A DNA stretch of 64,000 nucleotides from Termitomyces sp. T153. Lineage: Eukaryota > Basidiomycota > Agaricomycetes > Agaricales > Lyophyllaceae. Of this stretch, positions 23,125 through 35,200 are shown one piece after another; the first letter of the stretch is position 1, and each line of letters starts with the position of its first letter. Location of the stretch: the NCBI GenBank assembly GCA_018296165.2, contig JACKQL020000090.1, positions 1 through 64,000 on the forward strand. Reading direction: 5' to 3'. Under the pieces are notes generated by a model. The model had not been told where the DNA came from, searched no databases, and saw only the letters and a list, made by a program, of their open reading frames with translations. Made by a program: the position numbers and the translations under genes.

Positions 23125-25754
23125 ATGACAGATTCTGTGAAGATGTGAGAATTACTGTTCTACAAAGCATCCTGCTGAATGCTTCTTTGAAGTCTAGCCG
23201 TTGGATCTGCAGCCGGCTCCATCAAAGACCTCTTCGCCAAAATAAAAGTAATAGATGCGAAACATGGCAAATTCGATCTTGTTCTCTGCACTGGTGATTT
23301 CTTTGGCCTCACAGACGTATCTCATCCCGAGGATGAAACCTCACAACTTTTGGCCGGAGAATTAGAGGGTGGGCGCCTATGTTAAACCTTCGTGTAGATT
23401 CCTGAACTCAAACATGACGCGAAGCTCCGATCGACTGCTATATAATGCAGGGAGAACAACCACTGCCTGAGAAGGTGGTTGAGAAGTTTGCTAAAGATGG
23501 AGGAGAGCTATGTAAAAAGGTCTTCCTATTAAGTGCGCGTGCAGTTTTTTTTGAATCCAGGGGACAAAACATTGACCCATTCGCAGGCAAGTCGGGCATC
23601 ATCACCACGGCGCATGGATTGCGCATTGCTTGCTTAGGTGGTAAATACGACGTGGATGTTTACTCCACCGCAGATCCAGCCCCCGTATGTTTTCCACCTG
23701 TTTGGCCCACAATGTCTAATATTTCTCTAGGGATTTTTGTCGCCGTTCTTCAGCTCGCAAACCATGGAACGACTTCTCTCAAACTCACTTGCAAAAACAT
23801 CGAGTGACCAAAGTTATCGATCACTAGCTGCTATACAATCCTCGGCATCCACCTCTCAGCTTATCGACATATTCATGACGAACGTATGGCCTTCAGCCAT
23901 TACGCAGTTTTCTGGTGTTCCTCTTCCCTTATCTGCACTCGCGTCTTCCGGCGTCACCGAATTGGATGAAGTAATCCGCCGCATTAAGCCCCGCTATCAC
24001 TTCGCTGCCTCCGGAGGCATGCCGCCGCAGTTCTGGGAACGAGAACCCTTTTTGTGGGATGATGCGGACGGCCGTGTCTCGCGGTTTATCAGCCTTGGTG
24101 CCTTCGGAGGTACAGCTCCTGCTGGAAAGAAACCTAGAGTATGAGAGAATTTCCACGTATAGTTTTGGCCTGGCTGACAAGCAATTTCAAGTGGTTTTAT
24201 GCTTTCTCCATCGCACCAAAACTCGGACAGGTGCCACGCCCCGCTAATGCATCTCAAAATCCATTTACAGGAGCTATATATCGACCAGTGAAACGGCCAC
24301 GTGAACATACAGAGGGAGAAAATTTCATATTTGGAAACGTACGAGCACCTACCAAGCGCAGCCGGATAGGTCAGATGTATTTTACATTGTCGAAATTGGT
24401 ATTAACCCTATTTTAGTGCAAGGCGAACCCGGGAAGCCACCACCAGGTTACAAGTGTCGACGTTGTGATTCGACTGAGGTATTTTCGACAATATTCTATA
24501 TACTATCGTTGACTGTTTTCTAGCATTTTATAAATGATTGTCCCGAGAGAGCGCACCCACCCGATGGTTATGTCTGCAAGATTTGCGGAACAGTAAGTCG
24601 TCTGAATTCTTTGACAACGTTTTTTTCATTGTCAAAAGCCTGGTCACTTTGTACGAGACTGTCCCACCCGAGATGAACGAGGCGACACAGGTGGCAAAAA
24701 ACCGAAACCTGGTTATGTGTGTCGTGCCTGTGGAAGTGAGCTCCATTTGCTTGAAGATTGCTTGGTCGCCAACCAGCGCCCGCCACAGGGCGAGCGACGA
24801 GGGGGCAAGCGTGGACCTGTGAAAGAGATCGGACGTGAGTTGCTTCATTCCTTCCCGGTCCTTTAGTACATACCAAGTCTTCATAGCGGACGAATGCTGG
24901 TTCTGCCTCTCAAATCCCAATCTCGCGTAAGTTGGGTAAAGCGTTCAACCTGAGGTTGTTTTATAACATAGCTCACAGGAAACACCTCATAGTTGCGATT
25001 GGCTCGGAATGCTATCTGACATTACCAAAGGGTCAGATCATCCCCACACAATCCTCTTCAGACCGTGTTGTTGTTCCTGGAGGAGGCCATGTCCTGATTG
25101 TCCCAATAACCCATTTCCCTACTTATACCACGTTGCCTTCAGACCTTGCTGGACCTATCATGGAGGAAACTGAAAAGTAAAATGCCGCGTCAATGGTCAG
25201 ATATCGAACTCATGATACTAAATATCTTTTCTCCTTGCTTAGGTACAAGTCGGCCCTCCAGGCCATGTACGCCAAGCATGGTGCTGTTGGTGTTGCGTTC
25301 GAAGTCGGGCGCCTAAGTGCTAAAGGCGGTCACGCGCATGTCCAGTCTGTGCCTGTACCGCTGAAACTCAAGGACAAGATTGAGGATGCCTTTATTCAAG
25401 AAGGACGGCAGTTTGGCATTGATTTCGAGGAAGATGCTGATGCAGCAATGGAGTCATGTGCAGGGGGCAAAGGTAGTTATTTTAAAGTCGATCTGCCAGA
25501 TGGCCGAAAAATGGTGCATTTGATCAAGGACCAAGTGCCTTTCAGTATCCAGTTTGGCAGGTACGTGTCCTTTCATATTGCCTCTAACTGTCGAATTGAG
25601 GAACCTCTAATCCCTATCCAGACAAGTCTTGGTCAACCTTATAGGCATGCCAGACCGCCTTGACTGGAAGGCATGCATGTTGCCTGAGGATGAGGACAAG
25701 GCAGATGCTCAGGCTTTCAAGGCTGCTTTTGCTCCATTCGATCCTAGCGGGTAA
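23125..25754 (+). CDS. CWF19L1: CWF19-like protein with CCHC zinc knuckles
   Basis: RNA-processing factor of the CwfJ/Cwf19 family (fission yeast Mug161, budding yeast Drn1, human CWF19L1), linked to spliceosomes and lariat debranching. The first exon reads MTDSVK and an intron to about 23190 joins it to ILAVGSAAGSIKDLFAKI, the start of a metallophosphoesterase-like N domain that continues with DLVLCTGDFFG. Three CCHC knuckles follow (CRRCDSTEHFINDC, CKICGTPGHFVRDC, CRACGSELHLLEDC). The CwfJ C-terminal domains contain CWFCLSNPN and the HIT-like GGHVLIVPITHFPT, then FEVGRLSAKGGHAHVQSVPV. The introns are short. The joins around 23500-23800 and 24140-24200 are less sure. The final exon ends AFAPFDPSG at 25752-25754. 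Confidence 0.9.
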
Positions 25755-26018
25755 TTTGGAATCATCTCAGGTTTCGTCCGCATCAGGTGATGCACCTGAT
25801 GAGAGCCTTGCTCGGCGATCTGTACTCTGTACTCTGTACTGTTTACGTAGGGCAAAAAGTATACTCAAAACAGCCTTAGAGATGTACAGTTTAACAGAAG
25901 ATGCATTACAGCTTCCGAAAGATTGTATACCTTTGTATAGAAATAAACATTAACCCCGTACAGATTGTGTTTAGAACATTGTCAAATCTGGGCCTAGATA
26001 AAGTAATTATCAGTCAGC

Positions 26019-28491
26019 TTAGAGGGGCATGCAAAATAACAAAATAACGCACAAAAGTAGGAGTCGTAGGGCTAAGTGACCCATTGACATTAGGTACTTG
26101 CGTATCGAGAGTGATGTCAATGCTCTTCTTGTAACTAAGAAAACAACTGTCAACCATACATATTCTTCTTTTGGCAATGCTATCGCATACCCATGGCCCA
26201 TATGCCGGGTTCCTGTCCTTCTGGCTTTCTGGAGAACTTGACCAATAGCATCCAATCCCTTGTCGAGGTCTGCAATGGGTGGCCCAAATGAAAGCCGCAC
26301 GTAATGGTGACATGGAGAATTGAAAAGGTTGCGGCGGTGAGCAGGGTTAATATCGAAGAAGATTCCAGGAATGACAATGGTCTTGTGCTTGAGCAGCTCC
26401 TCGAAGAAGACGAGACCGTTGTTCAAGGGCTCTGGGAGCTTCTCGAGGTTGAGCCATATGTAGAAGGTACTGTTGGGGGGAATATCGACATCGAGGCCAA
26501 GTGCGTGAAGACGGGAAAGGACGTGGTCACGCTTGGCTTTAAAATGCTTCTGGAGAGCAACCTGGTCGAGGGAATCAGAATTGGCATGCCTGTGTCTATC
26601 CCGAAACATAAATATACTTTTTCCAACGCGACGAGAGAAGGGTCCAACAATGGGATGGCAGCCAATTGAAGCCTGGGAAATGGACGTCAATCATGAAATG
26701 AGGGAGGTTCAGCCTGAATGTGGGCGTACGGGTGATTTGCGCCTCCGTCGAGGAATGACCCTACGCGAGGTCATGGTTAGTCTAAGTTGGAATACAAGCA
26801 AAGAGGACAGGCGTCAACCAGACTGAGACAGCGCAGTGATCAGATTCTTAGGCCCAATAACCCAGCAGATTCTCCATCCAGGAAGACGCCAATTCTGTGA
26901 TGTTGGTGAGAGGGGGGCTTTTTCAGCTGAGAGGGAGTACCTTGGTCAAGCCGTCGATGATGATCGTGGAATCTTCGTTCACGTCTTCAACATACTGGGC
27001 TGCAGAAACGGACTTGCCATAATCGTGCTCATTGTTTGGATATATGTACCAGGAATAGAACTGACGACCAGATCAGAGGCGGGAGGAGCCATGAAAGCGT
27101 AACATGCCTCGTCCAAAATCACTGTAGTACCTTCACGACCAAGAGCAGCAAGTTCTTTGAGGTCGTTGCCCCTTAGTGAAAGCGACTGTTAGATCTTTGT
27201 AAAAATGACTCTCAAACGAACCCACTTTATCACCTGAGACGAATGATAACGCTGAGTAGAAGGAGACACGATAGGAATCAACTACCTGTCCGGTGGGGTT
27301 GCGCGGGTTAGATGCAAGGATAACCGCTAAACCTTGTGTCTGTATATCTTTCTAAAAAGAAAATACGAAAGTCAGGTGCAAGACACGAATAAAGAATCCT
27401 TGCTGACCTTAGTTTGCTGGATATCAAGCTTATACTTCGTCTAGGAGGAGGTATCAGAAGACTCTTTCAGCGCACAAGGTGCGGATGATCACCTTAGCAT
27501 CGAGCCTGGGGGCTAAAATTAGATAGTACGATAAATAGTGAAAACAAGACTGACGCAGTTGGAACAGGTACAAGTCGCTTGAAGGCGCTGAGAACCTGAT
27601 CGTATGCGGTATAGTCCGGAATTTGGAAAGACTGCAAGGCAGGATTGAAACTTGGGGGGGAAGTTGATCAAACAAGGGTACTGACCGTGTAGACGTCACC
27701 AATGACGGCTGCAACGCGAGAAAGGCCGGAACGACCACCTGGTACGATACAAACGTTTTCGTAGGTATACTGGCTGGATTTACCACCGCGATAGGTCGCA
27801 TTATACAGGTTAGCGACGGCCTCCCGCAGGGCTACAACGTGATCGGTGAATTGTGCGATAATAACAACGGCTAAGTAGACCTTTGACTCCTGTAGTAGGG
27901 GCATATTCCAGGGAATCGATAGGGATGGGAATTGATGTCGGACGGGCAGGTGCGTTCGGGATAGGGCCGACTTCTGGGGCACCTTGTCCGAGGTTGGCCC
28001 ACTCATGGGAGTTCGCATAGCTGAAGCCATTGGCCATGGCTCTATCCGAGCAGTAGATGACACCAGTGCTACCAGGATGTTCAATACCTGGGACAGTTTC
28101 TTCATCCTAACAAGCGTTCGATCAGTATCAATCAAGCAAAGATGGCACCTTTGGATACCGGATTGACTGTCTGAGGGACAACACCCTTGGGCTGGTGGCC
28201 GGCAGCACCACGGAATATCTGAAAGCTGGATATGCGATGTCAGGCGGGGGAACGATGGGAAAGACATACCTGGTGGGCTTCGGATTCCTTTTCGTGACGA
28301 TATTGTCTGATGACATCGCGAACCTGGTCGACGATGTTAGACAAGGACTTGACGTGGGGAAGATGGAAATGCATAGGTAGGGCTGCTGAGAAGGGAAACA
28401 GGGACTATATACAACGTACAAGATCCTGAAACCTAGGAGGTGTCCTCGAGGGAGTAGGCTCATGGTCGGACGTGGGTTCGCTTGTAGACAT
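26019..28491 (-). CDS. PLP-dependent class I/II aminotransferase
   Basis: Fold-type I aminotransferase acting on an amino acid not predictable from sequence. The N-terminal part has a Ser/Thr/Pro-rich start (MSTSEPTSDHEPTP). The large domain includes LGQGAPEVGPIP, TYENVCIVPGGRSGLSRVAA, and LASNPRNPTGQVV (aspartate aminotransferase-like NPxNPTG). The PLP lysine is in IIIDGLTK joined across an intron (26939 to about 26892) to NWRLPGWRICWVIGP. C-terminal FYIWLNLEKLP and HHYVRLSFGPP contain the substrate-binding Arg. The 3' end is uncertain: the open frame stops at 26019 after a low-complexity hydrophobic run, and a possible last intron near 26142-26185 would give a stop at 26014. Divergent from arginase. 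Confidence 0.85.
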
Positions 28492-28854
28492 GGTTGAATT
28501 AAAAAGCAAGGTGGTTGAATGGGCGCTGCTGTGCAGATATCATCTTTAAGGAAGCTATTTTTAGAAAAGGGTCGACGCGGCAGGCGGCCGATATGTGTCA
28601 AGCAATCAATATCAAGCGTCGGCGGTGTCGAGGGCAACGACCATGGCGTCAGCGCGAAGGAAATATTGCCAAAAAGCTTGGAACCCGGATCAAGGGGCCG
28701 AGGATGGCAAACTTGCTTCCTCTTGTCATTGGCAAATGGCCAGGAACTTAAGCTACCGGATACCGATGTACTTCTGCTCGGATCTTTGTCCCTCGAGCAC
28801 TTATAAGTCATCCCTTAGTTCCGTGTTTCCCCCGGTACATATCGTTAATCCATA
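28492..28854. promoter_or_regulatory. Divergent intergenic, aminotransferase / arginase
   Basis: Start codons of two nitrogen-catabolism-type genes face away from each other across 363 nt. Joint nitrogen control (GATA sites) is plausible from the gene roles, but I did not find a clear paired GATA arrangement by eye. Confidence 0.4.
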
Positions 28855-30271
28855 ATGGCCACAAAGTGTCGTTTCATCGCTGAACCAAAGACGGCTGCTG
28901 TACGTATGCTTCTGCTCTGGTTGAAAGAAAATCCCTCAATGCAGTTTCAGATCATAGGGTGTCCCTTTAGGCATGTTCTATCTTCGTGAACTCTCAAGTA
29001 ACGTTGTTATCAATCAATATCTTGAAATACAAACAGCGGTGGGCAGGTGAGTTGTTGCTACGTACATACCCATTCACCTTTGGCTTACAACTTTGCAGCC
29101 AAGACCTGGGGTTGACAAAGGTCCCATTCACCTCGTTGAGGCCGGTCTCGTTAAACAAATCACCGATCTTGGTTGGAGAGTCAAGTTTGATGGACACCAC
29201 CAATTCGAAGACGTAGACGCCGCCAGTGATCCTCCTGTCGGCATTTTGAAAAATCCACGTCTAGTTTCTCGTGTCACAGAAGCCGTTGCAGAAGCAGTAG
29301 GACAACATGCCCGCAACGGCGAACTCACCGTCACGTTGGGAGGTGACCACTCTTTGGTGCGTCCGCGCAGTAACATCATGACATGCAAATCTCATTGGTC
29401 AAGTAGGCATTGGGCACCGTGTCGGGAACACTGAGGTACTAACGCCAATATCCCTGGCCGGCGTTTCAGCCACTGACTCAAGCTCGATAGCGCACACCCA
29501 GAAGCGTGTCTTATCTGGATCGATGCCCACGCTGACATCAACACCGTTGAGACCACGGAATCAGGTATGTACGACTTGCTGTGATAAGATTATGCTCAAG
29601 TCAGCTCAGGGAACATACATGGCATGCCCATCTCCTTCCTCCTCGGCATCGGGAGTCAAGTGTCTGAATTTTCATGGGTGAAACCGCTCCTCAAGGCTGA
29701 CCGCCTTGTGTACATCGGTCTACGCGATGTTGATGCTGGAGAAAAGCGTATTCTTCGCGAGAACAACATCAAAGCATTCAGCATGCATGAAGTGGATAAG
29801 TATGGGATCGGAAAAGTCGTAGAAATGGCATTGGAACACGTCAATCCCCGTAGGGATCGCCCTATTCATATGAGCTTCGACGTGGACGCGCTGGACCCTT
29901 CTGTTGCACCATCCACTGGGACCCCGGTATATTGAGGCAATTTTGACCAAGTGTCGTCTACTGAACTTCATCGTGCAGGTACGTGGCGGCCTCACCTTCA
30001 GAGAGGGCCACTATATTTGCGAGGCAATCTATGAGACAGGTTTGCTCGTGGGGTTGGACTTGATGGCAAGTAACACATTTGCACTTGTAGTCCCCAAACG
30101 CTGACGGCCAAACAGGAGGTGAATCCGTCGCTTGCGGACGCTACCAGTGTTCATCAAACTGTGCAGGTGGGCTGCTCCCTGGTTCGATCAGCCCTTGGTC
30201 AGTGTTGCATCCAAGTCCGGATAAGTCATCGAGTATCACTCATGATCTTTGTAGGAGAGACGTTGCTATAG
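28855..30271 (+). CDS. CAR1: Arginase
   Basis: Mn-dependent hydrolase that splits arginine to ornithine and urea in the cytosol, the entry to arginine catabolism. The N-terminus is [15 protein letters not shown], then [20 protein letters not shown]. Metal-ligand motifs are all present: [11 protein letters not shown] (His), [10 protein letters not shown] (Asp-His-Asp), and [20 protein letters not shown] (two Asp). [13 protein letters not shown] is formed across the intron near 29433-29487. After that, [15 protein letters not shown] and GLDLMEVNPSL match arginases. The last intron ends just before GAGAGACGTTG, giving the tail ALGETLL and stop at 30269-30271. Divergent from the aminotransferase. 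Confidence 0.95.
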
Positions 30272-32210
30272 GTTTTTTGACAGTTTCCTGGGGAACAATA
30301 TTCTGTCATCACACCATTCTGCAAAGCACACCACGGGGCGTTAGCATGTGTAATGATCAGATAATCAATCCTTCCGATAAAGACTTCGCCATCCCCCTTG
30401 AACTGATATGAGCCATACTTCTCTCGGACGAAATCGATTCAAGGTTAAATCTATCAACATACACCATCAATTTACTATTTGAGTCAGGACTCTTGAATGG
30501 GAACCTTGTATCGAGCTCTTGCTACAACATCACTGAAATCTTACCACAACATTCCCGAGGAACCCTTTTATCCACTGAAGATCGATACACATACCCCTAT
30601 CATTGCAGCAGCCCATCCAGTTCATCCGACCGCTCCTGCCATGACAGTACCCATCTTTTGATAAACGTCTTTCGATAGCTTTCAACATCGCAAAAATCAA
30701 ATCGTCACCTGTCACGATTTGCATCTTTAGATCGACATCACTTGGATAAAAGCGAATGAAATTCCAAATGTGAAGTGCACGGATACGACTCGATACTTGC
30801 AGAATTCGGTGATGTTACATTTCTAGCTTTTTCCTTGCAGGGGGCCCCGAGGCAGGCTGACGCTGAGACATCGATTACCTTCTCTCGAAAAAACGAGGCG
30901 CCTCACGTGATCTCTAATTTGACTTCATGAAGTACTGGAGGAAAACTAACGTATTCAATCTAACAATGGTCCACTGAGTTGAAGGCTGGGCAGATGTTTT
31001 GTTGAACTTTTGTGATCTGGGATCGCGTATCACTGTTGGAAATGGCAAGTAGATGTCATCAGTGAAAGATCTCGGTGGATCAACAGGTTGATGTTCTCTA
31101 AACACTCCGGTGAGATCTCGGTTCAAGTATACTGTGATGCGGACGTCCGATCAGCGGAGATATCTTTACTATAACTCAAATTATCATCATCAAAGATGAG
31201 ATTGTTGACCCAAACATCAAATCTTCGGAAGAGGCGGTTCTCTATACTTATGAGGATTGAGCGATAATAGTGATCCAGGTAGTTCTCCATGCAGGAAAGC
31301 ACTTGAATAGGCAGAATGTCTTAGCAGCAACAGAACTAGATCAACGTACCTTCCTTATACCTATCCGTATATATATAGATACCTGTCGTACAGCTCTTGA
31401 TAATTTTCCGTATACCTATGTACATATTGGCTGTTATAAATTTTGTGTAAAGAATGAGCTGATGTCCGAATGGCTGGGCCAAGAAATTCAAGTTATGGCC
31501 ACCCACAGCTGCAACATCATGAAAACCGATGTGTAATCACCTGTACACATGGATTAGTACCTACTCACAATCGCCTCCTCGACCTGGGGGCCTAAAAATC
31601 CGTCGATTACACAGCATTTGTTTCACGTTGATTTCTTTTACAATGAGCTTCAAGTATGGAGAGTACTAGCACAGGCAACATTAGGCAATTATGAACTCAG
31701 TTATGGACCATCATTTTCCTCGTCTGACGTGTGAGCAGCCGAAATTCGAGAAAGACAAAAGTACTGTATCTTGTGTTGTAGACTAGAGTAGCCACCATGA
31801 ACCTTCAATGCACGTGTAAGGCAGCTAAGATCTAAGGGAGCTAGGACATTGGCAAATTACAGCGGTCGACGCTACCCTTGTTGATCCATGACGGCTAAAG
31901 GAAAAAGGTTTTGCACTACGCGATATGTGCGAGGGATTTCAAACGGCTCAAAGATGGAAAGGCCAGTTAGTGGAAGGTTTATTGAATGCGCGGGATTGAC
32001 GGCGTCTATGTATCAATGTGATGCAGTGAAATTTGAAGGGGCCAGAGAAGGCCATGTAGAGGACAGATGGCAATGTGACTTGTGCGAGCTCGGAATAGGC
32101 CGCGTGCGCACAGTTTGTCCAAGATGAGACATGAGATCGGAATATGCCGAATCATGATCTGTTAGAAGAACATACAGGGTTGGGTCAGCAAGAGAGCAAG
32201 AGTTGTAGCC
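30272..32210. other. Gene-poor interval, arginase to kinesin
   Basis: About 1.9 kb with no gene I can name. A minus-strand stretch (about 30840-31260) reads in a protein-like way in two adjoining frames (for example REHQPVDPPRSF, then FPTVIRDPRSQKFNK), which could be a decayed or unrecognised gene. Plus-strand frames near 31270-31536 and 31888-32127 show no known domain. No tRNA seen. Confidence 0.35.
30840..31260 (-). pseudogene. Possible gene fragment or unrecognised gene
   Basis: On the minus strand the segment ENRLFRRFDVWVNNL lies in one frame (about 31140-31260) and VRITVYLNRDLTGVF, then SFTDDIYLPFPTVIRD in another (about 30914-31150), followed by a possible intron near 30915-30955. The composition is protein-like but I cannot assign a family or a start. 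It may be noncoding by chance. Confidence 0.2.
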
Positions 32211-35200
32211 ATGCCCCCCCAGAGCTCGTCGTCTGCAATGACGACCTCAGTTAAAGTTGGTACGTGAATCATTTGCAAACATTCGAGCTTACTGATCTCG
32301 GATACCAGCTCTTCGCATCCGTCCCCCTACCAACCAGGATTCCACATCCATTCCCGCTCGTTTCCAGCGCTCAGTTATTCATGCTACTTCTTCAAATACG
32401 GTTTCCATTGAAGCCGCTTCCATAAGTGGGTCGGGCTCAGGGACTCTCAGTACTCCTTCTACGCCTTCCTCTGGTTCTGTTGCGAAAAAACAACAGTTTT
32501 CTTTTGACCAGGTACATCCTCCCAACACAGCTCAATATGACCTCTTCGTGTCTACCGCGAAACCCCTCGTGTCCCGCTTTATTGAAGGGTTCAACTGCAC
32601 TATCCTCGCGTATGGTCAGACGAGCAGCGGCAAGACTTTTACAATGACTGGAATTGATCTCGACGCGGATCCAGCTGACCCTAACAACGGCATGGGAATC
32701 GTTCCAAGAGCAGTATCCACTATCTTTTCGAGCGCTAAACAGCTGAAAGAAGAGCGCGGGTCGACTTGGACTTATAGCGTCAAGGGATCGTTCATCGAAA
32801 TCTACAACGAAGACCTCATCGACCTTCTCAGTCTAGACGACATGGCTGGCGGGAGACGTGATGTCCAAATCAGGGAGGACAAGGACGGCCATATTATCTG
32901 GGGCGGCCTCCGCGAAGTCAACGTTAGAAACGTCGCCGAAGTAATGTCGTGAGCACGTCTTCAGTTCCCGTGCTCTCCTACAAAAGCTTATACAAGTCTA
33001 TATCAAGCTTGTTACGGAAGGGCACGTCTATTCGGCGGACTAATGAGACAGACATGAATGCCCAATCATCTCGTTCGCATGCGATCTTCTCCTTGACGCT
33101 GACTCAGAAGAAATATACTGGATCAACGCCTCCGCGTTCATCCACCCCTCTTTCTCCTTCTGGTCGTTCACCTTCACGACTGGCGCGCCCTGGTTCAATG
33201 ATTGCATCCCCTTCGGCTACTCGTGTGGCATCGCCTACATTTGGACGACCCTCAACGCCGAGTTTTGCAGCGGCAATGGGCCGAGGTGGTTTACGACCTT
33301 CTAGTGCTCTTGGCCATGTTGGCGAGCGTTTAAGCCATGCTGGTGGTGATGACGAATACGGTGAATGGGTCACCATCGTCTCCAAATTTCACTTCGTCGA
33401 CTTGGCAGGGTCCGAACGAGTAAGAGAACAGTTTTAATAATTTTATGGCCTTGTTCTGACACACCTACAGCTCAAACGTACTGCTGCGGCAGGTGAACGT
33501 ATCAAGGAGGGTATCTCAATCAATAGTGGCCTCCTAGCCCTTGGAAATGTCATATCTGCCCTCGGCGATCCCTCGCGCAGCAAATCACATACTGCATCTC
33601 ACATCCCTTATCGTGACTCCAAACTTACCCGTCTTCTTCAAGATTCCCTCGGCGGCAACGCGCATACCCTCATGATCGCCTGCGTCAGTCCCGCGGAATG
33701 GAACGCGAATGAAACTTTGAATACCCTCAAGTATGCCAATCGCGCCAGGAATATCAAAAACCGCGCGGTTCTCAACGAGAAGGAAGATGGTTGGGATGAC
33801 GTGGAGTGGCTACAGGGGACTGTTACCCGTCTACGGAAAGAACTCAAAACTATCAAGGAAGGAGGTGTGGTAGTCACTGATAGCTCGTCGTCAGGAGTCG
33901 TGGATTCCAGCGCAAGTAAGAAGGTCCTAGCCCAGATGACTGAGCTCCAGAACAATTACGAGGAAATGCGTAGCACGTTTGTCGAACGCACGGAAGAACT
34001 TACACGTTTACGGAGGGAACTCGGAGAGAAACAAAGGATCAGTACTGCAGGAGCCGTTGGCGCTACAGCTCGGTATGAGGAGATTGTTGGGCCGGTTATT
34101 GAGGAGTATGAGAAGACAATTGCTACCATGGAGGCCGAACTTAGCCTCAACAAGGCGGCCTTGAGGCATACTAATGAACTCTTCGAAGAAAAAGAAGAGG
34201 AGTTGACTGTTCTTACGGAGCGTCATGCCGCGACGGAGCTCTACGTAGAGGAGCTCCGAAATAGGGTTGTTAAGTTGACAGAGCGAGAGACATCGACAGA
34301 GGTGCATTCGATCCTATCACTCGTCATTACAAGATTCTCACTCATCCAAGGCATATGTCCGCGACTTGGAGGATAAGATCAAATCTTATGACGAAACCTC
34401 AATAACTTCAAGTGAATCTTTAACGGATTTGAAGCGAGAAATTGCCCGTTTCAAGGAGGCTGAAACATCGTCTGCGCAATATATCGCGGACTTGGAGGCT
34501 CGTTTGGGACGCTCTGACGAATCTGTTCTTAGCCTTCAACGAATAGTAGAAAGGTTGGAGAATGAGTGTGATCGGCGCCAGGACGAAGTCAAATCCTTGA
34601 ATTCACGCTTGGAAGCACTGCGTGAGGACGGAAATAACTGGCGAAGCGACCTAGAGGAGCGCGAGAGGAAAGTCAAAGAGTTGGAGACACGGATGGCTGA
34701 ATGGGAGGCGAAGAAAAAGGAAGCGTATGATGTCAGAACTCGTTTGGGTGGTGTGGTTGACGAAGTCGCCTCAGCAAAAAAGAACTTGGAGATCAATGTG
34801 GCCAATACTCCCCAGACATCTGAGGGAGTAACTTCCAATCCACCGGCTGAGCAGCTGGCTGAGGTATTGACTCAACCTTCAATACCTGGTTCTGCTTTGG
34901 AAAAGCAGCTTCTCGCTCTTCAACAAACCCACACCGCGACTTTGGCTGATTTATCAGCTATTACAGCCAAGTACCGTGACGCCCTCCGAGAAATATCTGA
35001 TCTTGCCGCTCAAATACAAGAAGCAAAACTCAACAATCCAGAATCAGCTCAATCGGAGTCTCCGGAAAAACTTGTTGAGAGTCCACCAGTCAGGCGGCGG
35101 ATGCCGAGCGGTAGGGTCAAGGATGCCGAGCCTCAGTACAACTCTGCTGGAAGGCGCCTTTTTTTTCGACAAGCGGCCTCGACAGAATCGCTACACGCGA

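Noticed and set aside
25797..25845. Short repeats (CTGTACT, three copies) after CWF19L1
   Set aside because: Simple tandem repeats with no sign of function.
33104..33385. Minus-strand frame across the kinesin motor
   Set aside because: It lies opposite the Ser/Pro-rich insertion of the kinesin and has no independent family resemblance.
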